Source: Rhynchopus sp. YZ270_cl-10 (Eukaryota > Euglenozoa > Diplonemea > Diplonemida > Diplonemidae). Taken from it: DNA of 64,000 bases. Numbering within the stretch: the first letter of the stretch is position 1; each line of letters begins with the position of its first letter. A program made the position numbers and the translations under genes. This document shows positions 1 through 10,861 of the stretch, one piece after another. The notes beneath the pieces are model-generated. The model was not told the origin of the DNA and searched no databases. It worked only from the letters and a program-made list of their open reading frames with translations. Location: contig OZ037859.1 of the NCBI GenBank assembly GCA_964035575.1, forward strand, positions 1,302,001 through 1,366,000. Reading direction: 5' to 3'.

Positions 1-3000
1 ATGCCATTCATCACACAACCCCTTTGGTACTCATTGCGGTCCCTTTGTCCATCGAGGTTAAACAGGGTGAAGTTGAAAACCCTCTCGTTGCCGAAGTAGG
101 TGCCGCGGACCTCACACTTCTCCGGTACACTGCAATTCCTCAGGGAAACATTCACACAACGTGGACCGGGGCTAACCCAATGCACATTGCAGCACGGCGT
201 AACAGACCAAAGGATGTTCTCCCCTTTTTAGAGGACGCTCTCCGTAAGAACGACCATCCTATAGACCGGGAAACCGAAAGCACGCAACAGCAACACATCG
301 TGCAGACCCTATTCTTCCTCACCCATGCTCTGAATATGAGCCACAAAACCCCTTTTGACGTCGCGATCCTGCACGGTTCAGAGGAGTTTATTATAGAGCT
401 GCTGCAGTTCTTTATTGAGAAGGATCTGATCTTTGTGTTTCTTCGGTCAGAGTTGGTGAAGGTTGCGACATTTTGTATTCGAGCGAGACTGCGAAAATGC
501 GTTGAATTCCTTTTCAAAGAAAACCCTGCGTTAATCCGATACCTCCAAACCCCTTCGAGCACAATCCTTCAGGAAAAGCTGGATGGACTGGGAGACGTTG
601 CGAGGGCAGAATTTTTGGAGGGAAGACACCCTCTGACACACCGTTTGATTCCTGCACGTGGAGAGCGGGTCGCATCAACAGAAGAAGCTGCGATGCTAAC
701 ACTCACCGCAGAGGTTTTAAGCTACAACAATGACCCAACCATTTTGATTCTTTGCGAGCCTTTCATAGAATGGGAGCGGATGTTAGATTTATCTCCGTTC
801 TTTCGCCCTGGGAGAGTATCTACGTCTGTTTTGGCACATCTGTTCACAACCTCTGCCGTTAAACTCATCGAAAACAAACTAAAATGGTCCGACACCCTCA
901 TTGATCTTCTCTACGACAATTCCCCGGCCTTGCAATACCTCCTCAGCGACGCAGTTCCACTGCAAATCCAGAAGATGGTACAACGTTATACACCGTCTCT
1001 TCTCCACAGACTTCTCCGCTATAAACTGGGTAAACGGCAATCCCCGGGAGGTTTTACATACAGAGCTGCATCAGATCACGCTTTATTTGACAGATTACTG
1101 CAAAATGCTGATCTCTCCAGGCATATTTTGGTTCGAGCACCAAAATATCCTTATAAGGAGCAGTACAAAAACGGGGTAGCTTTGGCAATAGAGAACAATG
1201 ATATGACAGTGTTCCAAAAGGTGTTGTCAAAATGTAGTGCAGAGGATGTAGGAGCAGCGTGTCTGCTTTCGAAGCAGCGGCATCGTAATTTGCTTGCGTT
1301 GACCCCACTGTGTTATGCGCTCTGTTTAAAGAAGAAGCCCTATTTTGATATCCTCCTCGCAAAGCTGCAGAATGTCCATTCCTGTACAGTTACCCTCAAA
1401 TCAGAGCTTCCATGGATGTCTCGGCCAGAAGTCGCGTATGGTGGTCTACCTGGTGTTACAGAGGAAGAGGTGTTTCTTCCGAAAGAGATTTGGACTCAGG
1501 TGGTGTCCTTTCTTTTACCTCAGGAGTTGGGTAGGTTTCAGGGTGTGTGTCGTGGGGTATTCCGTCTTGTAACTGAATCTGACCAATGGGTTGCGCTTAT
1601 GCCGTATCTCCACCACCGTTCCCAATCGATTTCTGCTCCATATCGAAAAATTCGTGGACAAGGCCAACAGCCTTTACCAGACGCTGCAACGCTTATCCAT
1701 CCACAGCATATTTATAAGCATGCGTACCATACAGGGGTGTATCGATTGAATTGTGCATGTTTTGTTGAGTTTTTGCCAAGTGATATGGCAATGGTAGGGG
1801 TGCGTTGTATGCAAGGCGATAGAGAAGGATTGCCAGGGTTTACGGTGGAGAAGTCACCTCAGTTGGGGTCGGGGTTTGCGGGGGCAAAGAGTTTGTTTTT
1901 GCTTCCAGGGTCGATGGTGGGGAGGGAGGATGCGGTGACGGCGGCAGGAGAGGTTGACATGATTCTTACCCTTTATTCCGCGGAAAAGGCGCATCGTGCG
2001 CAGAATCCACCCTATCAACCCACCTGGTCAGACCTTCCCCACTCATCCCGCAAGGCGCCGTTCACATACCTCATGAACACCGAGTTTGCCACGCAGCTTG
2101 CACACTCCAAAACCTTTTCCGACAATGATCGGCGTCTCATGCCTGATGGGTTGTACTCTTATACGCATCCCCTTCTAAGAGTGGTCTCGCTTTTTGGGTT
2201 GGTTCAGAGCTTTGTGATGTACACGAATACTGGGAGTGATAAGGAAGTGGCGAGGTTGGAAGGCGTGATTCTTGGTGCATTGCAGGGAGAAATGGGGGGA
2301 CTGCAAAGTACGCCGGTAGGTCTGCAGGACTTTAGTCATGATAGCATTTTGGAAGGGGTACAGAACATTCAACAAAATCAGCTGCGGGTGGACCAGAGAG
2401 CTTTGCTTGGGAATTTCTGGCATCAGGAAGAGATTTCCAAAGATGTCGTGCACAATGCAAGGAGAATCGAGTCATCAGCCGGGTCGAGCTCTGCCTCCGA
2501 TTCTTCTGTGTCTGAGACACCCGAACCTAACGGGTTTACTTCATTTGTTTCAAAGTTAAAGCAAGGAATGCCGGGCACGTCATTGCCGAGGTTGTGTACG
2601 TCATTGTTAGGGGAGTGTATTCGTACTGTGAACACATCGAAGCCAATTCTTGAGTATGTCTGGAAACTTTGTGGCCCGTCGTTTCTTGAATGTCCAGCAA
2701 GGTTTGAGGATATTAAGAACGGCTCCGTGCTGTCGCACGCTCTCTACCACAATAACGCTACCGCAGTCGATTTTTTCCTTCAAATTGGCAATACTCTGCG
2801 GAAGCGCATTGACGAAATCGACCGTACCCCACCTTCAGCGTTTGCAGCATGTAAACTTATCGCCGCAGACTTTTCTTTCAGCGAAGGAGAGCCTGTTGAT
2901 GGCATGAACGATACAATATTCGACCAACACCAAGATTTCCTACACGACATTCTTTCGGAGCACAATGCGGGATGTGAGAGAGGTGTGGTGGACACAGCAA

Positions 3001-5084
3001 TCTTAGCGGAATTGGTGGAGACACAGTTTACTCTTGGCAGACGGTCGATGTTTCTTGCAGCGAAGTTTACCAATAAAACGATCTTTGCGACAGTCGTGTC
3101 CCACCTCCAAACCATGCTGCAGCAGTACCACACCGCCAACGACGACGACGACGATGACAACCACTACCTTACTGCCAGCTCCCTCTTCCTCACCCTCCCC
3201 ATCCTTCCTGCCACGGTGTACTGTTCGGTGCAGCGGGGTGACACAGAAGGGATGCATATTGTGCGGTACCTTGAATCTCTTGTTGCCACTATGACCAAGC
3301 TTGGTGGGGTTGCGGAGGGAATGCACGAACGCGGGGCTTTCTATGAATATGAACGGATTGCAAGCTGGTCTACCTACAACCGCCTAGGCAATGTCCCTTT
3401 GGACACCCATCTCGAACGTTTTGAACAACGCGTTCTCGATGAGTACGTTGAAGAAGGCCTTTCTACTAGCTTTAAATGCTGTATCCTTCCCACCCCATTT
3501 GCTAAGGCGGAGGCAGAAGCTGCGTCAACCGGCGACTTGCCTTCACCATCGAAAGTGTCCTGTAGTGGTGCCATGCATGAGGTAACGCTTGCAGCATGTT
3601 TTCTGGGGAGAGAAAAGGTGTTGAGTGCAATCCTCCTCTCAGGATACTACAACGTTGACACCGAAGACCCAGATGACGAAGGGTCTGCGTCGCATCAAAA
3701 TGTTAAGGTAAAACAGCTCTTCCTCTCGGCAGCCTCAGGGAAGCAGCGGTCCGTTCTCTTGCTTCTGGCGGAAATATTTTTGAGCGACAGTCAGCAAGGC
3801 AGGGCACGCTTCTCTGAGAACGAAGTGGCGTATCTTTCGACAGTTCTGTCGGGGTTTCTTCCGGGGCACAGCAGGGGTGACATCAAGACCGTAGATGAGG
3901 TGCACGACGACAGCGACGCAGAGTACGTAGAGTGTTCGACCACTGACACATCGAGTGAAGATCTTTGCCGTCTGAGCGACACACAAATCAGTCTCCTCTC
4001 TGTGGGAGAACCACGTAACCGAGCCACATATGCATTCAATGTCATGGCCCTGCCATGTACCGATGTTGCCGGGCCGTTTACCAGCGACATATCCTTGGAG
4101 GCGATTTCCAGCATGGGGTCGTGGAAGCGTTCAGACCTGCTTGCGCGGTCTGTGATAGCGGTGGAGCGGACTGCGACGACCTCTGCGGAGTGCCTCGCAA
4201 GCCAGCTGTTTCCATTGTCCTTGAAGCTTGCGCCGATCGCGCTGTCTGGCGGCGTCTTTTGCTATGAGCTCTTCGACAGCGTCAACGGACGGGGCTGGGG
4301 GGTTGTTGCGAACAACTCGCGGGCATCTTCCGGCGCGTGGCATGCGCTCTACGTGAAGGGACTGCTTACATACTCGAAGCACCCTGGGCGGGCACCCTTG
4401 ATTCTTGCACGGAGGCTGACCCTGCGGAGCTGCGACGGCAGCCGCACACTGTCGATGCCTCTTGTGGCAAGGGTGTACCACCCACAGCCCTACTCCCCGG
4501 TACGCTTTGTCCAGGTCGTATTGAGCAGGGAGACATACCTGCTGGCAGCAGAGGCACCGCAGGCAGTCCTCACACAGAAGGCCAAGGACGTCAACAAGAT
4601 CTGGGTCACCAATCGCGCAGCCTCCTCCTACGTCTTCGTGGCGCCCACAGACCCGCACAACCCGCAGCACTACAGCATCGTCTACATAGGCACGCCTGAG
4701 ACAACAGACCCCTTCCTCCTCGACATCGCGGACGTCAGACCAGACATGCATGCCACGCCAACAGAGGTTTTCTTCAGAACGCCTTGGGACCAGCAAGGCA
4801 TAGATGGTATGTTGTCTTTACCCCATATCAACGGCGCTGTTTTTTTTTGGAGGTGAGAGGCTTAGATTTTTTTTAATAAGTTGATCATCTTCATCTTTTG
4901 TTTTCTCACAGGAAAGCTACTGCAGCGTATGAACACAGTCCTCGCGTACGAGGCTGAGACAGAGTGCGGTCTCACTGCGCCTGCGTACGCAGACGCGACC
5001 ATGGCGACCATCATCGACCTCCCTGCATTTGAGTCTGTTGTCCCGCCTACCTTGCAAAGTTCTGCCTTCCTCAGGACTGAGTGA
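1..5084 (+). CDS. Ankyrin-repeat/F-box protein, 5' partial, two exons
   Basis: The frame is open from the window edge with no convincing ATG near position 24, so the true start lies upstream. Exons are <1..4806 and 4912..5084. The intron 4807..4911 starts GTATGTT and ends CTCACAG, and joining at it restores the frame (phase 1). Taking position 24 as residue 1, ankyrin-like helices appear at about residue 52 (PMHIAARRNRPKDVLPFL), at about 112 (TPFDVAILHG) and around 430, 905 and 1190. An F-box lies at about 483-525 (LPKEIWTQVVSFLL then VCRGVFRLV). The length, over 1,660 residues, is large for the class. F-box proteins usually hand substrates to SCF ubiquitin ligases, with the repeats binding the target. 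That role is inference here, since both motifs are divergent. The alternative is an ankyrin scaffold unrelated to SCF. Confidence 0.7.
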
Positions 5085-5224
5085 ATTTTGTCTTTTTCAA
5101 AAACCCCCCCAAAAAAAAGGTCAGAAACCATCCAGAAGGCCAACTTCTTAGTAGCATCTAGGGTGAGGAGAACCTATGCGAAAGAAATTGGATCAAGCTG
5201 GATCCAGAGGGTACTTTATTTTAT

Positions 5225-6734
5225 GGGATAAGGACAGTCTGGCCCACTACGTTTGACTTTTGGACAGTATGGGCCCAACATGTTTCGATAAAGACAGTTC
5301 AGCCCCAAACGTTTGTAAAAAAGACAGTTCAGACCCAAAACGTTTGCAAAAAAGACAGTTCAGACCCAAAACGTTTGTAAAAAAGACAGTTCAGACCCAG
5401 GCAGCTGCACCCACCTGAGCCCAAAAATGCCACCCCTGGGTGGGTCTTGGGCACGGCTATCACCGTGCGCTGGTCAGAGGTCTGACCAGATACCTGGTCA
5501 TCTGACCAGGTATACCTGGTCAGACCACCTGGTCATGACCAGGAAAACCTGGTCAGATGACCAGGTATTTGGTCACATTTACCGGTACGTACCCAGGCGA
5601 CCAGGTGCCTAGGTACCCAGGTACACGGTACACTGGTGTACAAGGAAAAAAGTCGTAAAAGAGCAACCACAGCTCCACATGACAAACACAAAAGTGTCCA
5701 ATCACGTGGGGCATTCATGCACTGAGGAGATAATGATCCAACAATTTACAAGAAAGATTACTTAACCTACTGCTGGAAGTTGCCAGGTCGTAGTAACACA
5801 CAAAGTGTGCCTCCGTTCGGGAAGACCGGATATTCTAGAGACCAAAAAGGCCTCTTCCGCTAGTCAAGGTATAACCGAGTGAACGGCCCAAGACCCCCGT
5901 GGAGAAGTTAGATGTTGTAATGCTATCAAGTACAAACTGCGACCACTGTCTTACCCTCCTCAATGCATGGTGGAAGATGTCTTTGACAACAAATATCCTG
6001 TACCCAGGTACCCATATTCCCAGACCCACGCAGTACCACGTCGCAGTACGCAAAATTTACCACCAGACCCTGTCTTCGTGCACCTTACGTACAACGCCGC
6101 ACAAGCGTTGGACTCAGAGGAATGTCTGCTGTGTAGTGTATCAAACATGAGAACCAACTCCCAGAAACAAGGGGCGCCTTTTGGCGGGCGTTGTTGAGGG
6201 TGTTTGGGGTGCAAAGTTTTCCACAATTTTGATGCTAGATAGATGTTATAACAAAGAGAATTCAGAACAAAACAACACCCTGCCCCATACACACTAAATT
6301 GTCATACTTCAAGAGCATGCCTGGGCCAAAATTGTTGTGATCCAAATGAGTAAGGCCACCAACAAAGTCTTTTGGACTTTTTTGTTGCGTCGACTCTGGC
6401 AATTAGGGTACGTGTACGTGTGTACCTGCGTATCTGGGTGCTTGGGCACCCCAGTGCCAGATTCAGCGGGGGGTACCCCCGCGAACACCCCTCCCACCAG
6501 AAACCCGCAAACCCTCCCTACCGCTGCCTGGGTCTGAACTGTCTTTTTTACAAACGTTTTGGGTCTGAACTGTCTTTTTTGCAAACGTTTTGGGTCTGAA
6601 CTGTCTTTTTTACAAACGTTTTGGGTCTGAACTGTCTTTTTTACAAACGTTTGGGGCTGAACTGTCTTTATCGAAACATGTTGGGCCCATACTGTCCAAA
6701 AGTCAAACGTAGTGGGCCAGACTGTCCTTATCCC
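5225..6734. mobile_element. Non-autonomous MULE-like DNA transposon, 1.51 kb
   Basis: Long terminal inverted repeats run 5225-5404 and 6523-6734, starting GGGATAAGGACAGT on the left and ending with its complement on the right. The 9-bp sequence TTATTTTAT flanks both sides (5216-5224 and 6735-6743), a target duplication of the size typical of Mutator-like elements. Inner parts of the arms are arrays of a roughly 31-bp unit containing GACAGTTCAGACCC: three copies of the full form on the left, four on the right. The interior has many CCTGGTCA/TGACCAGG inverted motifs (about 5470-5600) and no transposase frame. The arms are nearly identical, so the insertion is probably recent. The superfamily call rests only on duplication length and arm style. 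Confidence 0.85.
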
Positions 6735-6750
6735 TTATTTTATTTTAAAC

Positions 6751-6783
6751 AACGTGAGAGACTTAGGGCCATCTGATAAACTT
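6751..6783 (+). repeat. Family-1 hairpin, degenerate copy
   Basis: It keeps GAGAGACTTAGGG and CATCTGATAAAC followed by a T-rich run. The 5' arm is lost next to the right target duplication of the MULE-like element, so the transposon probably landed in or beside this copy. Confidence 0.45.
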
Positions 6784-7007
6784 TTCTTTTTTCTTAACTA
6801 CTGTTTGTTGGTGGGGTTGTGCTTGCGTCCGTTGAAGTGTTGTTCAAATCGCTTCAATCTGCATTTACATAGCGTGTCTGCGTCTGCTGAACGGCGATGC
6901 GTTTTGGATGTTCAACGTCTCTTTATGTTGTCATTTTTGAAGGCTAAACCAAGGCTTCCATGGATGATCGTACAAACTGTTAAAAGAAAGCAACGTTTTA
7001 TTCCCGA

Positions 7008-7050
7008 GGTACACTGTCACGAGAGGGCTTTGTATTTCAAATCAACTTTA
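7008..7050 (+). repeat. Family-3 ACGAGAG hairpin
   Basis: GGTACACTGTC, loop ACGAGAG, then GGCTTTGTA and ATTTCAAATCAACTTT. TACA/TGTA and GTC/GGC can pair around the loop, with a two-base internal mismatch. Confidence 0.6.
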
Positions 7051-7133
7051 TGTGCGACACTCTAATCTGGCAGCGAGGGGGCAGCCTGCCTCTGAAATTA
7101 GATTCTAAAAGGGGGTGGGGACAATGTATGCAC

Positions 7134-7232
7134 GACGGTGAAGTAAAATGACTTGACCTGTGATTTTGCTTCTATTAGCCAACGAATGAAACCAGAAGTA
7201 AAATCACAAGCCAAGCCATTTACTTCACCGTC
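7134..7232. repeat. 99-bp MITE-like inverted repeat
   Basis: Arms of about 38 bp (left begins GACGGTGAAGTAAAATG, right ends CATTTACTTCACCGTC) pair with a few mismatches around a short centre. A related inverted repeat lies at 26374-26494. Confidence 0.65.
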
Positions 7233-7625
7233 ATGGGGGGGGTATGGGGAGAGGGGGTGTTAGAGGTGTCGTGCTAACAAAACGACGTCGTGTTTTGTGA
7301 AGATGTGTGTTGCACCGCGAGGACATTGCATCTTTCGTCGAAAGTCTTTCTTTTTTTTTTTTTTTGTCTCGTTTTTTTTTTCTCTTTTCCCCGGCACTTC
7401 GAGAAGGTATACCGCAATATTGCAACGCAGCAAAGAAAGAAAAAAAATGTTTTCCCGTTGCCGTGATGTGTTCACGTCAACACACCGATAAAGGTGTCAG
7501 ACCAGACATTTTAAAATAATCATCTAACCTGCTCATCTATCTCCTGAAGAGGGTACACAGCGAGGTACTTCCAACTGTCTTTTATAAACCACGAAATAGG
7601 ACTGCATGGTTGGGGGTCTTTTTTT

Positions 7626-7657
7626 AAAGATGTGCACGAGAGGCACATCCATCTTTA
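7626..7657 (+). repeat. Family-2 ACGAGAG hairpin
   Basis: Inner stem GATGTGC/GCACATC closes on loop ACGAGAG. The outer AAAGATG/CATCTTT can also pair. T-rich sequence follows. Confidence 0.7.
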
Positions 7658-7884
7658 CATATTTTCTTTTGTTTAGAGCATTGCGCATATATTGCCGCTT
7701 TTTTTTTTGCGCTCAAAAAAACCCTGGCTACCTGAAAAAGATTCCCACCCTTTTCTGTTCTCTTACCCCGCTCTTACCCACCCTCAACCTCTACCAACAT
7801 CTAGGACTACACAGCACAATTGATGCTCTCGCCTTAGTGCAATGCTCTGTCTATAATCTCGATAGGTGAGGCGTATTTGGATCA

Positions 7885-8805
7885 ATGGGGTGTGCAGTGA
7901 CTAAAACTGCGGTAGCCCCGAATGAGAATTTCACTCGTGTGATGCGGGATGGAGAGCGAGGGTCGGTGAACCCCTCAGGCGGTGCGGAGACCGCGTCGTG
8001 GCACTCAACCACGATAAAGGCCGCGCTAGGCGAACCTGCCTTCTCTGCCACCCCACCCGATAACGTCAAGCTCACGATGCACCAGTTCTCCCCCCATCTA
8101 ACCACCTGCAGTACCGCGCCCGTACCTGCAGGACCCGTGGAGTTTTACTCTCAGTTGATGGTCCCAGTGAACATCAAAGGAACCATGTCCTTGATTCCGC
8201 TGCAAGAATGCACTGCGCTTCCTGCACCAGAATGGGTATGTAACTTAGTTTTTTTTGCAATCTTGTGATTTGACGGGAAAATTATAATAATATTCAGGAC
8301 AAATTCGAACGGTTTTTGAAGAAGATGATCACGCAGCCAGACAGCAAGCAAGCAGAGTGCCGCGGTGTGGAGACGCAGTTCAACAGCTCACACCCTGCTG
8401 CAACGATTGGGAGCAGGAAGCCAAGCGACATGCGGCCACCCACGTCGACGCAGCCAGAACGCCTTCAATCATCATCGCGAACAAGGGTCCACCAGTGGCT
8501 CGATGGAATCGCACCAGCCCCAGTGGCGATAACCCCAGGAGATCACTCAAACTCCCAGGTATGACTTCCCCAAATCCCTTTTAATACAGGTTACGCCTTA
8601 CGTAGCGTGTTCATGGGGGGTGATGCCGCTTTTTTTTATATGTCGCAAGGGGGCCAGATTGTTTTCTTGATCATTTCTAACACAGGAGCTGACGCAAGCA
8701 TTGTTGATCCAGAACACTTCAATGATAAAGTGGTATCTCAGCGAAAAAGAACAAGAGAAACGAAAAGACAACAAAGACAATGCTAAGCCAAGGGTCGATA
8801 CCTGA
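7885..8805 (+). CDS. Small orphan protein with MGC lipidation start, three exons
   Basis: Exons 7885..8235, 8298..8558 and 8686..8805 give 243 residues. Both introns are phase 0: 8236..8297 (GTATGTA to TATTCAG) and 8559..8685 (GTATGAC to CTAACACAG). Without splicing each segment stops just past its donor. The protein starts MGCAVTK, with Gly2 and Cys3 as in dual myristoylated and palmitoylated proteins, so membrane anchoring is likely. The middle is hydrophilic and Thr/Pro-rich. The last exon, with EKEQEKRKDNK, is strongly charged and probably helical. I recognise no domain. Exon 3 depends on the choice of acceptor: an alternative AG at 8588-8589 would leave an implausibly short 31-nt intron. 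Confidence 0.65.
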
Positions 8806-9129
8806 ACGGGGTGGAGGTGTGTTCTTGCCTTGACACGCGTACTGTGCGGACCTCTCTTTTGCACGTACTTCGCGCATCAGACTTGCGCACCCCAAAAATT
8901 CACGTATCCAACAAAAATAAAATCCAAGACATCTAACCTGCTTCAGAGGTATTTGGGTCGCTCAACTTCTGTTGGGCGCTTGCCAAGTCCGGGGGTCTGT
9001 GTGAGAATGGGTGGGTGGGGGTGGGTGTGGGAGCCGAGTCTTAGGTGTCTTCTGACACTAAGAAAAACTCAGTACGTCGATTGTGGGCCAGCGTGCAGTG
9101 AGGCCTTTTGCTTTATTTTTATTTTATTT

Positions 9130-9171
9130 GGTACACTGTCGCGAAAGGGCTTTGTATTTCAAGTCAACTTT
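9130..9171 (+). repeat. Family-3 hairpin
   Basis: GGTACACTGTC then GCGAAAG in place of ACGAGAG, then GGCTTTGTATTTC and AAGTCAACTTTT. Confidence 0.6.
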
Positions 9172-9648
9172 TATTCCCCCCTCCTTCTGCTCGAAATGTC
9201 TAGACTAGGGTACCCATTTTTTACAAGGTGGACTGAACACGTGAGGCTGAGTATCATGTGACCAGCTTTCCCGTTTTTGTTGAATAATTGACGTGCAGCG
9301 CACCTTGTGTGCTCTCCACCCCGTTAAAAAAAAACACTATTATTTCCTGCTATGCAGTCGGTCTCACTCGATGCGCATGCAGTGTACAGACCCCAGATCC
9401 AGACGGTGGTCTTATCTTTGTGTAACCTTCCACCACCCCGCTGAGGAGGGGGGGGGGTTTTTTTTCTCTCAGGTGGCTAAGCACGAGCGGCGATCACCGA
9501 ATTCAGCCTTTTTCTCTTTTATTTTTTCTGTTTGGACTCTGGCAGAGGACCTATCAGACTAGTTAAAAGTCTGACCAGGCTCTTCGTTGGGGATTGCTCT
9601 CAAAAAGAACTTACAAGATCCACCTCGTCTTCACCCCCTAGCAAAATA

Positions 9649-9671
9649 CTGCAGAGCACGGTGCTCTGCAG
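9649..9671. repeat. Perfect 23-bp palindrome
   Basis: CTGCAGAGCAC and its exact complement GTGCTCTGCAG flank a single G. It could form a cruciform or a strong RNA hairpin. Function unknown. Confidence 0.8.
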
Positions 9672-9734
9672 GGCCCTACATCAACAAACCCGTTGTCACT
9701 ACCAGGCGCCACATTATACAAACCTTTTTATTTT

Positions 9735-9770
9735 AAGGTGACTAAGCACGAGAGAGCTTAGGGTCATCTG
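9735..9770 (+). repeat. Family-1 ACGAGAG hairpin
   Basis: Outer AAGGTGA/TCATCT, inner CTAAGC/GCTTAG, loop ACGAGAGA. A T-rich run follows. Confidence 0.75.
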
Positions 9771-10861
9771 ATAAACTTTTCTTTTTTTTGTACTCAGGTA
9801 GCTACGTGTCGTGAAGGCGACCGTGTGCAAATACAGAAAGTATCGGTCAAGGCTGTCCTTACAGACGCATGCCAAAGCGGCCACCACGTGGCTGTGGACT
9901 TAAGATTGAAGTTTCATCATTGTACTAGCCCAGGGAGGGTTCCCGGCTACCGGCGAGGTCTCTTCCAATCCGTACCCCAGTTTCCTAGGGGGAGGCCTCG
10001 TGGCTTCACTGGCTAGGGCTCCAGCAGGTGCCTCCACATGTAGTGTGCCTGCCTTCAGCACTCACGGGTAGCATTCCCACCTTTTACCCTCAGGTAGACA
10101 GACCTTAATAGAGTTTCGAGAGTGTCCCAAAAGGGCAATTTAACGTCCAGCCCAGGATGTGGAACCTTTACCCCTATTCTTCTTTTTACACGTTTTTTTA
10201 AATGCAGATAACCATTTCTCTTTATTTCAGTTGTGTAAGAACAAAGCTCACCCCTCCTAATTCCCTCCCTTGTTTTCATATAACAAATTCTTTGAACAGA
10301 AATGAAGGATACAAAGTATTTCGTTTCGGTCTCATTTACCACCCCCTCCTTGTGCACTCACCTCATTTCTGTACTTCAGGCAAACGGTTTTTCTTCTGAC
10401 ACACTTTTTGGGTGGAAAAAAAATCTTCTCGTACTGGGTATCAAAACGAGAAAACAGAACAGAAAATAAAACCTTGACTGATAGTGCGTATTTGACGTGG
10501 ACAGCGTACCAACTAAACAAAAGACGATGAGGTGTTCATCTTTTTCTTTTTTCTTTTTTTTTTCCCCCCAAAACAAATCTTATTTCCTAAGAAACGGGCC
10601 CCACCACTGTGCTGTTAATACTCACCTACAGGAGTTTTTTTATCACCATTTTTGGCGCACACACAAGACAGTCGTAATACAACATTTCTCTCTTTGTGAG
10701 TGGGCAAAGTCATTATTTGTTCAGAAAGAGTTGCTCATCCCACCACGTAAGGGTAGCCTCTACCGTCTACAACTCTGTAGACGAGAAGTGCGGTGTCGGA
10801 GTCGACGTCGCAGCCACGTCACCACCACCACCCCCCTACAGACAACCAAATACACTACACC

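Larger units (their letters stand above)
5085..7884. other. Gene-free interval with MULE-like element and hairpins
   Basis: No credible coding sequence. It holds the MULE-like element at 5225-6734, a degenerate family-1 hairpin, a family-3 hairpin, a 99-bp inverted repeat and a family-2 hairpin, each listed separately. The rest is AT-rich with poly-T runs. Confidence 0.7.
8806..10861. other. Gene-free interval
   Basis: No supported gene; short frames here are low-complexity. It contains a family-3 hairpin (9130), a perfect 23-bp palindrome (9649) and a family-1 hairpin (9735). A GC-richer patch at about 9900-10080 has no frame or repeat that I recognise. Confidence 0.55.

Noticed and set aside
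5300-5404. Regular 31-bp repeats that could suggest an array such as CRISPR
   Set aside because: No unique spacers, a mirrored copy at the other end, and a eukaryotic setting: these are transposon subterminal repeats.
8559-8589. 31-nt intron alternative in the MGC orphan gene
   Set aside because: Shorter than any other intron here; the acceptor at 8685 has a CTAACACAG context and gives a charged, plausible end.
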